A stretch of DNA of 32,341 bases from an uncultured beta proteobacterium (GTDB lineage: Bacteria; Pseudomonadota; Gammaproteobacteria; Burkholderiales; SG8-41): assembly GCA_902825845.1 (NCBI GenBank), contig CADECM010000074.1, positions 1 to 32,341 on the forward strand, written 5' to 3'. The translations under genes were made by a program, and so were the position numbers. This document shows, piece by piece, positions 15,391 to 23,036 of this stretch. Under the pieces are notes generated by a model. It was not told where the DNA came from. It saw nothing but the letters and a program-made list of their open reading frames with translations, and searched no databases. Each line of letters starts with the position of its first letter. Positions within the stretch are counted from its first letter, which is position 1.

Positions 15391-15416
15391 CAAATACTTA
15401 AGTATTTGTTTTTAAA
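15391..15416. repeat. AT-rich recurrent word as a perfect palindrome with T-tail (tal/dnaQ convergent end)
   Basis: CAAATACTTAAGTATTTG (15391-15408) is an exact 18-bp palindrome, i.e. two head-to-head copies of TAAGTATTTG sharing the centre, followed by TTTTTAAA. It lies 44 bp after the tal stop and within a few bases of the dnaQ stop; the dnaQ TAA is inside the TTTAAA tail. A 7-bp stem with a TTAA loop and T-tract could be a weak terminator for tal, but an all-AT stem is poor, so a protein-binding or other sequence role is equally plausible. Confidence 0.6.
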
Positions 15417-16104
15417 GTGTTTTCCATAAACACTTGCCGCCGCTGGCTTTGTCGATGTCAGCCAGTTGCTGGTCATGCGCCGCCAGTTCTTCGGCGCTCG
15501 CGCCCAGCACGATAATCGGCACCATTTCGCGCGTGGCCATGTCCACCTGCGCCGCGAACTTCGGCGCGGCGTCGATCAACAAGCTGTCCTGCCCGCGCGT
15601 CATCGCCAGGTAAACCTCGGCCAGCAGTTGCGCGTCGAGCAGCGCCCCGTGCAGGGTTCGCCCGGCATTGTCGATCTGATAGCGTTCGCAGAGCGCGTCC
15701 AGACTGTTGCGCTTGCCCGGATGCAGTTCGCGCGCCTGCTTCAGTGTGTCGACCACGCTCGGACACACGTCGCTGATCGGCTTCCGGTCCAGCAGCCGCA
15801 ATTCGTGATTCAGGAAGGCGATATCGAACGGCGCGTTGTGAATCACCAGTTCCGCGCCCGCCACGTAATCGAGGAATTCCTGCGCGATCTCGCGAAACTT
15901 CGGCTTGTCCGCCAGAAAATCACTGGTGATGCCGTGCACCTGCAGCGCGCCCTCTTCGCTGTCGCGCTCGGGATTGATGTAACGGTGAAAGTGTTTTCCG
16001 GTCGGCCGGCGGTTGACGATTTCGACGCCACCGATTTCGAGAATACGGTTGCCCAGCGCGGGGTCAAGGCCGGTGGTTTCGGTGTCCAGAATAATTTGTC
16101 GCAT
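15412..16104 (-). CDS. dnaQ: DNA polymerase III epsilon subunit (3'-5' proofreading exonuclease)
   Basis: 230 aa DEDDh exonuclease that proofreads for the replicative polymerase. Exo I D-T-E-T-T-G (Asp7, Glu9), Exo II H-N-A-P-F-D (Asp94), and Exo III His152 and Asp157 (L-H-G-A-L-L-D-A) are all present. The clamp-binding segment, Q-T-S-M-A-F in E. coli, is Q-D-S-L-L-I at 172-177, which still fits Q-x-x-L. A C-terminal tail that would bind the polymerase alpha subunit is present. ATG at 16102-16104 lies 21 nt after rnhA, so methyltransferase-rnhA-dnaQ form one operon; the rnhA-dnaQ pairing is familiar in proteobacteria. The last codons run into the AT-rich word at 15391-15416. Confidence 0.95.
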   Translation of the reverse strand: MRQIILDTETTGLDPALGNRILEIGGVEIVNRRPTGKHFHRYINPERDSEEGALQVHGITSDFLADKPKFREIAQEFLDYVAGAELVIHNAPFDIAFLNHELRLLDRKPISDVCPSVVDTLKQARELHPGKRNSLDALCERYQIDNAGRTLHGALLDAQLLAEVYLAMTRGQDSLLIDAAPKFAAQVDMATREMVPIIVLGASAEELAAHDQQLADIDKASGGKCLWKTL

Positions 16105-16125
16105 GAGCGTGCCGGGTATCGCCTG

Positions 16126-16566
16126 TCAGGCGTGCACCGATGCCACGCCGCGATTGGCGAGCTGATCGGCCCGTTCATTGCCGTTGTGTCCGGCATGGCC
16201 CTTCACCCACAACCACTCGATGTCGTGCTGCTGCGCCAGCGCATCCAGCGTCTTCCACAGGTCGTCGTTTTTGACCGGCTTTTTGTCAGAAGTGCGCCAG
16301 CCGTTTTTCTTCCAGCCGTGAATCCAGCTGCTGATGCCCTGTTGCACATACTTGGAATCGGTATGCAATTGCACCGTGCAACGGCGCTTCAGGGCCTCCA
16401 GCGCGCGGATCACCGCGGTGAGTTCCATGCGATTGTTGGTCGTATGTGCTTCGCCGCCGAAGATCTCCTTCTCGGTGCCATCCATTTCCAGCAGCGCGCC
16501 CCAGCCGCCGGCGCCCGGATTGCCCTTGCATGCGCCGTCGGTGTAAATCTTCACCACCGCGCTCAT
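16126..16566 (-). CDS. rnhA: Ribonuclease HI
   Basis: 146 aa enzyme that cuts the RNA strand of RNA-DNA hybrids (R-loops, primers). Catalytic residues fall at the E. coli numbers: Asp10 (Y-T-D-G-A-C), Glu48 (N-R-M-E-L), Asp70 (H-T-D-S), His124 (V-K-G-H-A-G) and Asp134 (E-R-A-D). The basic handle W-I-H-G-W-K-K-N-G-W is present. The frame is open well upstream, but ATG at 16564-16566 gives the canonical N-terminus and overlaps the methyltransferase stop by ATGA, so it is the start. Confidence 0.96.
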   Translation of the reverse strand: MSAVVKIYTDGACKGNPGAGGWGALLEMDGTEKEIFGGEAHTTNNRMELTAVIRALEALKRRCTVQLHTDSKYVQQGISSWIHGWKKNGWRTSDKKPVKNDDLWKTLDALAQQHDIEWLWVKGHAGHNGNERADQLANRGVASVHA

Positions 16567-17369
16567 TGCTCCCCGACCGGTTTGCGGCGGAAGGGAATAA
16601 CGCGCGCCGCGACCTGGTCTTCCCGCTTTTGCGGCACGGCGGCAAGCTGCTTCGCGCGCGCGGGCTGCGCCCAGCGCGGCGTGATCACGCGCATGCCGCG
16701 CACACGCTTGATGGCATGCAGGAAGGTCACCGCGCCGCTGAACGGCCACCAGCGGTCACCCGCGGCATCCATGAAGCGGAAGCGGTCGATCCACTTCTGG
16801 CTGGCGCACGGCGGCACGTAGCAGCCCATGGCGCCGCCCGCCACTTCAAACCCCAGCAGTGCCAGCCAGTCTTTCAGGCGCATCAGATGGATAAAGCGTC
16901 CGCGCCACGGATACGCGTCGCGCTTATAGAAGGAATGGCGCATGCCCCACAGGCTGACCGGGTTAAAACAGCTGATAACCACGTGGCCGTCGGGCACCAG
17001 CACGCGTTCCACCTCGCGCAAGATCTGGTGCGGATTGGCGGAGAACTCCAGCACGTGCGGCAGCAGTACCAGATCGATGCTGGCGCCGATCACCGGCAGC
17101 TCGGCGCCATCCGCGCGCAATTGCGCGCCGGCAGCGCGGTCGACAATGGCCCGCAGCGGCATGCGGTTTGCCTGCAACAGATCGCACTGGGGCAGACCAA
17201 TTTGCAGCGCGTTATAACCGAAAATATCGCTGACGGTTTTGTCGATGTACGCACGTTCGCGCGCCAGTAGATACTGTCCCAGCGGCGTTTGCAGCCATGC
17301 CGACGCATCGGCCCCTGACGGGGACACCGCTGCCGTTAAAGGTTCGGATGAGCGCATTTCAGTTGACAC
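16563..17369 (-). CDS. Class I SAM-dependent methyltransferase-like protein upstream of rnhA
   Basis: 268 aa. The central part has methyltransferase-11 features: A-S-I-D-L-V-L-L-P-H-V-L-E-F (about 96-109), then L-R-E-V-E-R-V-L-V-P-D-G-H-V-V-I-S-C-F-N-P-x-S-L-W-G, the usual motif II/III region. The glycine-rich SAM loop (motif I, D-x-G-x-G) is absent; the corresponding place reads G-Y-N-A-L-Q-I-G-L-P. I recall Burkholderiales homologues beside rnhA with the same variant, so it may bind SAM unusually or not be an active methyltransferase. The C-terminus is basic. Start is GTG at 17369, or ATG at 17357; neither has a clear Shine-Dalgarno. First gene of the operon with rnhA and dnaQ. Substrate unknown. 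Confidence 0.78.
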   Translation of the reverse strand: MSTEMRSSEPLTAAVSPSGADASAWLQTPLGQYLLARERAYIDKTVSDIFGYNALQIGLPQCDLLQANRMPLRAIVDRAAGAQLRADGAELPVIGASIDLVLLPHVLEFSANPHQILREVERVLVPDGHVVISCFNPVSLWGMRHSFYKRDAYPWRGRFIHLMRLKDWLALLGFEVAGGAMGCYVPPCASQKWIDRFRFMDAAGDRWWPFSGAVTFLHAIKRVRGMRVITPRWAQPARAKQLAAVPQKREDQVAARVIPFRRKPVGEQ

Positions 17370-17563
17370 CGCGCGAGTTTAAATCAATTATCGCCGCGCC
17401 GGTTCCGCGGCCCGCAAGCCGCGAGGGTCAGCCGCATCCGCGAGCGTGCCAAGATACAACTGGCGCCGGCCGCAAGGGGAAAGCAATGGGCGGTCATATT
17501 GCAGCACCATGACCGGTTGTGCGCCACTGCTTGAGAATAATATTGCAAGCATATGATTTTAAA

Positions 17564-17574
17564 TAAGTATTTTT
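17564..17574 (+). repeat. AT-rich recurrent word, copy 4 (TAAGTATTTTT)
   Basis: TAAGTATTT followed by TT, immediately upstream of a TTGACC -35-like hexamer (17576-17581) in front of mltD. In this position it could also act as an A/T-rich UP element. Confidence 0.5.
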
Positions 17575-17575
17575 C

Positions 17576-17604
17576 TTGACCTCATCCAGAACAACGACTA
17601 CCAT
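17576..17604 (+). promoter_or_regulatory. Probable mltD promoter
   Basis: TTGACC (17576-17581) and TACCAT (17599-17604) separated by 17 bp; start codon at 17636 with GGAG at 17622-17625. The -10 is only 4 of 6. The rest of 17370-17563 holds no gene that I can see. Confidence 0.45.
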
Positions 17605-17635
17605 TCGGCAGTCACCGGACCGGAGCGGCGCATTG

Positions 17636-19249
17636 ATGATCCAACACTTTCTCGTTGCAAGAAATCTATTGTTACTGGCCGCCGCGATCACGGCAGGCTG
17701 TGCCCAAACCGGGGGCACCTACACCACCGCAGACAACTCATCCCCGCTCAGCTGGCCCACGCCCCGGGTCGATCAAGCCCAGGCGCCCACGCCACCCGAA
17801 CCCACCAATGTACCGCAGGCGGCCATGCCCGCGGGCGCGGCCGACGTGCAACCCGCAACGATCGCGCCGCCACGACGTGCCGCCGCGCCGCGGCCCAAAT
17901 CTGCTACGTCTGTTGCGGCCGCACCCGCCACGGCGCCCCGCACCGAGTCCCGCGCCAGAACCGCGGCGCCCAGCAGTCCGCCCGACCTGTGGGCACGGGT
18001 GCGCAACGGTTTCCGAATGGCGCCCGTCGATAGCGGGTTGGTCGGCGACTGGGAAAATTACTATGCCAGCCGGCCCGACTACTTCGCGCAAATGATCGAC
18101 AACAGCAGCCGCTTTCTGTACCACATCGCGGGCGAGGTCGAAAAGCGCAACATGCCGCTCGAGATAGCCCTGCTGCCGATGATCGAGTCGGCCTACAACC
18201 CGGTGGCATATTCCAGCGCGCACGCGTCGGGCATCTGGCAGTTCATCCCGTCCACCGGAAAGAATTATGGTTTGAAACAAAACTGGTGGTACGACGGCCG
18301 GCGTGATGTCATTGCCGCGACCCAGGCGGCGCTGGACTATCTGCAAACGCTGTATGGGATGTTCAACGACTGGGAACTCGCGCTGGCCGCCTACAACTGG
18401 GGCGAGGGCGCCGTGCAGCGCGCCATTGACCGAAATCAGGCCAGGGGGCTGCCCACGGACTATCGCAGCCTGGAAAACATGCCGGCTGAAACGCGCAATT
18501 ACGTGCCGAAGCTGATTGCCGTCAAGAACATCATTGAGAATCCCGGCCGCTTTGGCGTTACGCTTGCACGCGTGCCAAACGAGCCGTATTTTGAGGTGGT
18601 AACCGTCGAGCGGCATATCGACGTCACACTGGCTGCGCAGTTTGCCGGCTTGACGCTTGAAGAGTTCAAATTTCTGAACCCCGCGCACAATAAGCGCGTG
18701 ATCAATTCGGACAGTGCCGAAACCATCGTGCTGCCCAAGCGCCAGCTGGCGACGTTCATGGCGGCCATGAACCAGCATCGCAACAAGCCCCTGGTATCGA
18801 TGAAGACCCATACCGTGCGGGCAGGTGAGCTGCCGCATACCATCGCCGAACAATACGGCATCACGGTTGCGGAATTGAATCAGCTGAACGGCATCGGCCC
18901 GCGCCGCCATATCAGCACCGGCCAGACGCTGATGGTGCCGAACCGTACCGAACTGCAGCCGGACCTGGAAGACAAGCCGGTGGTGACGCTGGTGTCCGCC
19001 GCGCCGCGCGTGCGAACGGTCATGCGCAAGGTTGTGGTGGTGCGCAACGGCGTGCGCCGCACGGTCACCGTTGCGGTGCCGGTGCGGCTTGGTGGCAGCG
19101 CCAGCCCCACGCGCAGTGCCGCTACCGCGCGCCACGCTGCCGCCGCACAAGGACGCCGCGCGGCACCGGTTCGCGTCTCCAACACGGCCAAGGCCCCGGC
19201 ACACAAGATCGCCTACAATCCGTCTGCGGCAAAGCGCAAAAACCGCTGA
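17636..19249 (+). CDS. mltD: Membrane-bound lytic murein transglycosylase D (lipoprotein, SLT + LysM)
   Basis: 537 aa from ATG 17636, chosen because it gives a proper lipoprotein signal (L-L-L-L-A-A-A-I-T-A-G-C, lipidated Cys22) and has GGAG ten bases upstream; the frame is open 20 codons further. MltD cleaves peptidoglycan glycans to 1,6-anhydromuropeptides from the outer membrane. A Pro/Ala-rich linker (about 30-115) precedes the SLT domain with catalytic Glu184 (P-M-I-E-S-A-Y-N-P), S-G-I-W-Q-F-I-P and A-A-Y-N-W-G-E-G. At least one LysM is clear near 390-435 (H-T-V-R-A-G to L-N-G-I-G), and a weaker LysM-like segment (F-A-G-L-T-L-E-E-F-K-F-L-N) lies before it. The C-terminus is a basic low-complexity Ala/Arg tail. 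Transcribed alone, convergent with the transporter operon. Confidence 0.92.
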   Translation: MIQHFLVARNLLLLAAAITAGCAQTGGTYTTADNSSPLSWPTPRVDQAQAPTPPEPTNVPQAAMPAGAADVQPATIAPPRRAAAPRPKSATSVAAAPATAPRTESRARTAAPSSPPDLWARVRNGFRMAPVDSGLVGDWENYYASRPDYFAQMIDNSSRFLYHIAGEVEKRNMPLEIALLPMIESAYNPVAYSSAHASGIWQFIPSTGKNYGLKQNWWYDGRRDVIAATQAALDYLQTLYGMFNDWELALAAYNWGEGAVQRAIDRNQARGLPTDYRSLENMPAETRNYVPKLIAVKNIIENPGRFGVTLARVPNEPYFEVVTVERHIDVTLAAQFAGLTLEEFKFLNPAHNKRVINSDSAETIVLPKRQLATFMAAMNQHRNKPLVSMKTHTVRAGELPHTIAEQYGITVAELNQLNGIGPRRHISTGQTLMVPNRTELQPDLEDKPVVTLVSAAPRVRTVMRKVVVVRNGVRRTVTVAVPVRLGGSASPTRSAATARHAAAAQGRRAAPVRVSNTAKAPAHKIAYNPSAAKRKNR

Positions 19250-19282
19250 GCGCCGCCGCCAGCGCGCCTGTTGCCATTCATC

Positions 19283-19321
19283 CGGGGCGCCATGGCGCCC
19301 CGATGCGTTTGGGGCAACCCC
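19283..19321. terminator. GC-rich palindromes at the convergent mltD / transporter-operon end
   Basis: A perfect 20-bp palindrome at 19283-19302 (arms CGGGGCGCC and GGCGCCCCG around AT) lies between the two stop codons, followed by GGGG-CAA-CCCC (19311-19321). There is no long T-tract in either direction, so it is a likely stem of a shared, possibly Rho-assisted, terminator. Confidence 0.5.
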
Positions 19322-19325
19322 GGGG

Positions 19326-20909
19326 TCAGGACATGCCGGACTGCACGAGCGTGCGGGTGTAGTCCGAGCGCGGGTGATTGACAATATCGTCGAGAGCGCC
19401 GCTTTCAATCACCTCGCTGTCCTTCATCACCAGCACGCGGTGCGCCATGGCCCGCACCACGTCGATATCGTGCGTGACCAGGATATAACTCAGCCCGTAC
19501 TTGCGCTGCAGTTCGGCGAGCAATTCCAGCACCTGTTTCTGTATCGTCACGTCGAGCGCGCTGGTGGGTTCATCCAGCACCACCACCTCGGGCCTGACGA
19601 TCAGCGCGCGCGCGATGGCAATGCGCTGGCGCTGGCCGCCGGAGAACTCGTGCGGATAACGCGCCAGCAGCGGCTGCACATCACCGTTTTCACTCAGCCC
19701 CACGTCCTGAAGTGACTGCAGGATGCGCTCACGGCGCTGCGCCTCGTTCAGACCGTGCTCGTGAATTTCAAGTCCCTCGCCGACGATGGCTTCAATCGTC
19801 AGACGCGGCGACAGCGAGGACAGCGGATCCTGAAACACCACCTGTATGCGGCGCCGCAGCGCCCTGCGCGCGCCCGCATTCGCGCCCTGCCACGGCACAC
19901 CGCCGATGCGAATGTCGCCCTGCGCCGCCACCAGATTCAGCAGCGCCAGCGCCAGCGTGGTTTTACCGGATCCGGATTCACCGATCACGCCCAGCGTCTC
20001 GCCATGCGCCAATTCAAAATCGACGCCGCGCACCGCCGTAAACGCCCCCTTCCTGAACCAGCCTGTAATGCCCGGCAAGCGCCGCGGATAATCCACCTGG
20101 ACCCGTTTCGCGGCGGCCACGCAGCCGGCGCCGGGTGGCGACACCATGCGTTGCGGGCGGCTATTCAGCAGTTTCTGCGTGTAGGCATGCCGCGGGCGCT
20201 GCGTTACCTCGGCAGTACGGCCCTGCTCCACGATCACGCCCTGCTCCATCACCGCCACGCGATCGGCATAGCGGCGGACCAGATTCAGATCATGCGTAAT
20301 CAGGAGCAACGCCATGCCCGACTCTGATCGTAATTCATCAATTAAATCAAGTATTTGCATTCGGATCGCGACGTCGAGTGCGGTGGTGGGCTCATCTGCA
20401 ATCAGCAACCGCGGTTTGCATGCCAGCGCCATCGCGATCATCGCGCGCTGGCGTTGGCCGCCCGACAACTGATGCGGGTAACTGCGCGCGCGCGCCTCCG
20501 GTTCCGGAATGCCCACGCGCGCCAGTGCGTCCACCGCGCCGCGCGCCGCCTCGGCGGCGCTCATGCCCATGTGCAACTGCAACGACTCGGCGATCTGCCG
20601 TCCGACCGTGTAGATGGGGTTCAATGCGGTCATCGGCTCCTGAAAAATCACCGCGATGTGATGCCCGCGCATGGCCTGCAGCGCCGCCGCGGAAATCTGC
20701 AGTACCGGCCTGTCATCGAACAGGATCTCGCCGCTGAGCTGCGCCGCTTCGATCAACCGCAGCAACGACAACGCCGTCACCGTCTTGCCCGATCCGGACT
20801 CGCCCACCAGCGCGAGCTTTTCACCGGCATCCAGCGCGAACGACACCCGATTCACCACGCGGCGTGCCCCGAAGGCAATCGACAGCTCATTGACCTCCAG
20901 CAGGCTCAT
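19326..20909 (-). CDS. yejF: Peptide ABC transporter, fused double ATPase (YejF type), second transporter
   Basis: 527 aa with two complete nucleotide-binding domains in one chain, as in E. coli YejF of the YejABEF peptide / microcin C importer. Domain 1: Walker A G-E-S-G-S-G-K-T (36-43), L-S-G-G-Q (148-152), Walker B L-L-I-A-D-E and D-loop to about 190. Domain 2: a second G-E-S-G-S-G-K-T, F-S-G-G-Q, and V-V-L-D-E-P-T-S-A-L-D. Both carry the C-terminal oligopeptide-ATPase extension (H-A-Y-T-Q-K-L-L and S-D-Y-T-R-T-L). It energises the YejB/YejE pore. Last gene of the eight-gene operon; its ATG overlaps the yejE stop as ATGA. Codons 185-187 (Q-I-L) and the next ten are AT-rich and contain the recurrent word. 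Confidence 0.93.
   Translation of the reverse strand: MSLLEVNELSIAFGARRVVNRVSFALDAGEKLALVGESGSGKTVTALSLLRLIEAAQLSGEILFDDRPVLQISAAALQAMRGHHIAVIFQEPMTALNPIYTVGRQIAESLQLHMGMSAAEAARGAVDALARVGIPEPEARARSYPHQLSGGQRQRAMIAMALACKPRLLIADEPTTALDVAIRMQILDLIDELRSESGMALLLITHDLNLVRRYADRVAVMEQGVIVEQGRTAEVTQRPRHAYTQKLLNSRPQRMVSPPGAGCVAAAKRVQVDYPRRLPGITGWFRKGAFTAVRGVDFELAHGETLGVIGESGSGKTTLALALLNLVAAQGDIRIGGVPWQGANAGARRALRRRIQVVFQDPLSSLSPRLTIEAIVGEGLEIHEHGLNEAQRRERILQSLQDVGLSENGDVQPLLARYPHEFSGGQRQRIAIARALIVRPEVVVLDEPTSALDVTIQKQVLELLAELQRKYGLSYILVTHDIDVVRAMAHRVLVMKDSEVIESGALDDIVNHPRSDYTRTLVQSGMS
20331..20360 (+). repeat. AT-rich patch with recurrent word (CAAGTATTTG at 20348-20357) inside yejF
   Basis: On the coding strand it reads ATG CAA ATA CTT GAT TTA ATT GAT GAA TTA, a run of AT-ending codons in an otherwise GC-rich gene, at the segment just after Walker B. 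The same protein position in the paralogous ATPase carries the copy at 25945. Confidence 0.55.
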
Positions 20910-21985
20910 GACGCGTCACTTTCCAGCACTTTGCGCGGGTCCAGCGCATCGCGCAACGCATCGCCGATCAGAATCAGCAACAACAGCAAAATCACCAGCA
21001 CGCCGAAGGTGGTGAGCGAAATCCACCACGCATCGAGATTCTCCTTGCCCTGGTTCAACAACTCGCCCAGGCTCGGCGTGCCCGGCGGCACACCCAGGCC
21101 CAGAAAATCAAGGCTGGTCAATGCGCCGATGGCGCCCGCCATCTCGAACGGGATCAGCGTTACCACCGGCGTCAGGCTGTTCGGCAGAATGTGCCGCCAC
21201 ATGATTTTGAGATTGCTCTGGCCCAGGGCTCGCGCCGCCCGCACATAATCGAGTGTGCGGTTTCTGAGAAATTCCGCGCGCACGTAGGCGGCAATACCCA
21301 GCCAGCCGAAAATTGACAACAGGATCACCAGCAGCCAGAAACTGGGCGCAAACAAGGCCGACAGGATTATCAGCAGATACAGCCGCGGCATCGCGCCCCA
21401 GACTTCACTGACGCGCTCCATGGCGATGTCGGTCCAGCCCGCGAAGTAGCCCTGCACCGCGCCATACAGCACGCCGAACAGCGTGCACGCCGCGGCCACG
21501 ATCAATGCAAACAGCACTGAAATGCGAAATCCGTAGAGCAGCCGCGCCAGCAAATCACGCCCCTTGTCGTCGGTGCCCAGCAGGTTGTCGGCGTCGGGGG
21601 CAGACGGATTGGGGTTCTTCGCAAAATAGTTGATCGTGCTGTAGTGATAGGGATTGGGTGGAAACAGCGCGAAGTTTCCCGGCGCCGACAGATTGTGACG
21701 TATCAGCGGATCGAGATAATCCGTCGGGGTGTGGAAATCGCCGCCGAAGTCGGTCTCCGGCAGGGTCTGCACGACCGGGAAATACCACTGCCCGTTGTAG
21801 CGCGCGGCCAGCGGTTTATCGTTCGACAGCAACTCAGCCAGCAGACTCAGCGCAAACAGCACTGCAAAAACAATCAGGCTTGCATAACCGAGCCGGTTGG
21901 CGCAAAAACGCCGCCAGGCGCGCCGCGCCGGGCTGCTGCCGCGGACAGCGGCGGCAGATGCGGCAGAATGAACAGTGCCGGCCAT
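20906..21985 (-). CDS. yejE: Peptide ABC transporter permease (YejE type), second transporter
   Basis: 359 aa inner-membrane permease of the DppC/YejE group. An N-terminal membrane helix (Y-A-S-L-I-V-F-A-V-L-F-A-L-S-L-L-A-E) is followed by the long YejE-type periplasmic insert (W-Y-F-P-V-V-Q-T-L-P-E-T-D-F-G-G-D-F). Then come N-L-L-G-T-D-D-K-G-R-D, the DppC-family marker, and five more helices. The EAA coupling loop reads Y-V-R-A-A-R-A-L-G-Q-S-N-L-K-I-M-W-R-H-I-L-P-N. ATG at 21983-21985 is preferred over an upstream extension that lies within yejB. Gap to yejB is 2 nt; the stop overlaps yejF by 4 nt. Confidence 0.93.
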   Translation of the reverse strand: MAGTVHSAASAAAVRGSSPARRAWRRFCANRLGYASLIVFAVLFALSLLAELLSNDKPLAARYNGQWYFPVVQTLPETDFGGDFHTPTDYLDPLIRHNLSAPGNFALFPPNPYHYSTINYFAKNPNPSAPDADNLLGTDDKGRDLLARLLYGFRISVLFALIVAAACTLFGVLYGAVQGYFAGWTDIAMERVSEVWGAMPRLYLLIILSALFAPSFWLLVILLSIFGWLGIAAYVRAEFLRNRTLDYVRAARALGQSNLKIMWRHILPNSLTPVVTLIPFEMAGAIGALTSLDFLGLGVPPGTPSLGELLNQGKENLDAWWISLTTFGVLVILLLLLILIGDALRDALDPRKVLESDAS

Positions 21986-21987
21986 GA

Positions 21988-23034
21988 TCAGTCGAAATAC
22001 TTCACGCGCGGATCGACCCAGATATAACTGAGATCCCGCAGCAACTGGGCCAGCAGGCCGATCACGGTAAACACAAACAGACTGCCGAACACCACCGGAT
22101 AGTCGCGACGTATCACCGATTCGTACGACAACAGTCCCAGGCCGTCGAGCGAAAACAGCGTTTCGATCAGCAGCGACCCGGTGAAAAAAGCGCCGACAAA
22201 GGCCGCCGGAAAACCAGTGGCAATCGGGATCAGCGCGTTGCGAAACACGTGCTTCCACAACACGTCGCGTTCCGTCACACCCTTGGCACGCGCCGTCAGC
22301 ACGTAGTGCTTGCGGATCTCCTCCAGCACCGAGTTCTTGGTCAGGACCGTGATCACGGCAAATCCCCCCAGCACCATGGCTGTCACCGGCAGCGTGATAT
22401 GCCAGAAATAATCCGTGATCTTTGCCAGCGTGCCGAGCTCCGCCCAGTTGGTGGAGGTGATGCCGCGCAGCGGAAACCACTGCACAAAAGTGCCGCCCGC
22501 GAAATACACCAGCAGCACCACGCCCAATACAAAGCTCGGGATCGCATAACCCAGCAGGATGATGAAGGTCGAGGCCGTGTCAAACGGCGTCCCCGCGCGC
22601 ACCGCCTTGCTGATGCCCAGCGGCACCGAGATCAGGTACGTCAGCAGAAACGTCCACAGACCGAGACTGATCGAGACCGGCAGCTTTTCCTTCATCAACT
22701 GCCATACGTCCTTGTTGTGAAAGAAGCTCTTGCCCAGATCGAGGCGCGCAAAGCGCCCCAGCATCTGCAGGAAGCGCTCATGCGCCGGCTTGTCGAAGCC
22801 GTAGAGTTTCTTGATTTCCTCGATGCGCGCCGCATCGACACCCTGCCGCCCGCGATAACTGCCTTCCGCGGCCGCGGCAGCCACTTCCCCGCCGGCATCG
22901 CGCCCCTGCAACTGCGCCACCATCTGTTCCACCGGTCCGCCGGGCACGAACTGGATAATGACAAACGTGATCAGCAGGATGCCGATCAGCGTCGGAATCA
23001 TCAGCAGCAGACGGCGCAGTATGTAGAGCCACAT
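21988..23034 (-). CDS. yejB: Peptide ABC transporter permease (YejB type), second transporter
   Basis: 348 aa DppB/YejB-type permease. It starts M-W-L-Y-I-L-R-R-L-L-L-M-I-P-T-L-I-G, the standard DppB N-terminus, then the P-G-G-P-V-E-Q-M block and the long YejB-specific insert (R-D-A-G-G-E to Y-G-F-D-K-P). The EAA loop is Y-V-L-T-A-R-A-K-G-V-T-E-R-D-V-L-W-K-H-V-F-R-N-A. The C-terminus I-W-V-D-P-R-V-K-Y-F-D is typical. The ATG at 23032-23034 is 2 nt after the yejA stop; an upstream ATG exists but would overlap yejA. Confidence 0.93.
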   Translation of the reverse strand: MWLYILRRLLLMIPTLIGILLITFVIIQFVPGGPVEQMVAQLQGRDAGGEVAAAAAEGSYRGRQGVDAARIEEIKKLYGFDKPAHERFLQMLGRFARLDLGKSFFHNKDVWQLMKEKLPVSISLGLWTFLLTYLISVPLGISKAVRAGTPFDTASTFIILLGYAIPSFVLGVVLLVYFAGGTFVQWFPLRGITSTNWAELGTLAKITDYFWHITLPVTAMVLGGFAVITVLTKNSVLEEIRKHYVLTARAKGVTERDVLWKHVFRNALIPIATGFPAAFVGAFFTGSLLIETLFSLDGLGLLSYESVIRRDYPVVFGSLFVFTVIGLLAQLLRDLSYIWVDPRVKYFD

Positions 23035-23036
23035 GG

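Noticed and set aside
16567..16749. N-terminal extension of rnhA
   Set aside because: The extra 61 codons lie within the methyltransferase gene in another frame; ATG at 16566 gives the exact E. coli active-site numbering.
17738..19408. Minus-strand 556-codon frame opposite mltD
   Set aside because: Shadow of mltD; low-complexity translation without any domain, while the plus strand has the SLT and LysM motifs.
21986..22480. N-terminal extension of yejE
   Set aside because: The added residues are out-of-frame yejB sequence; the ATG 2 nt after the yejB stop is the natural start.
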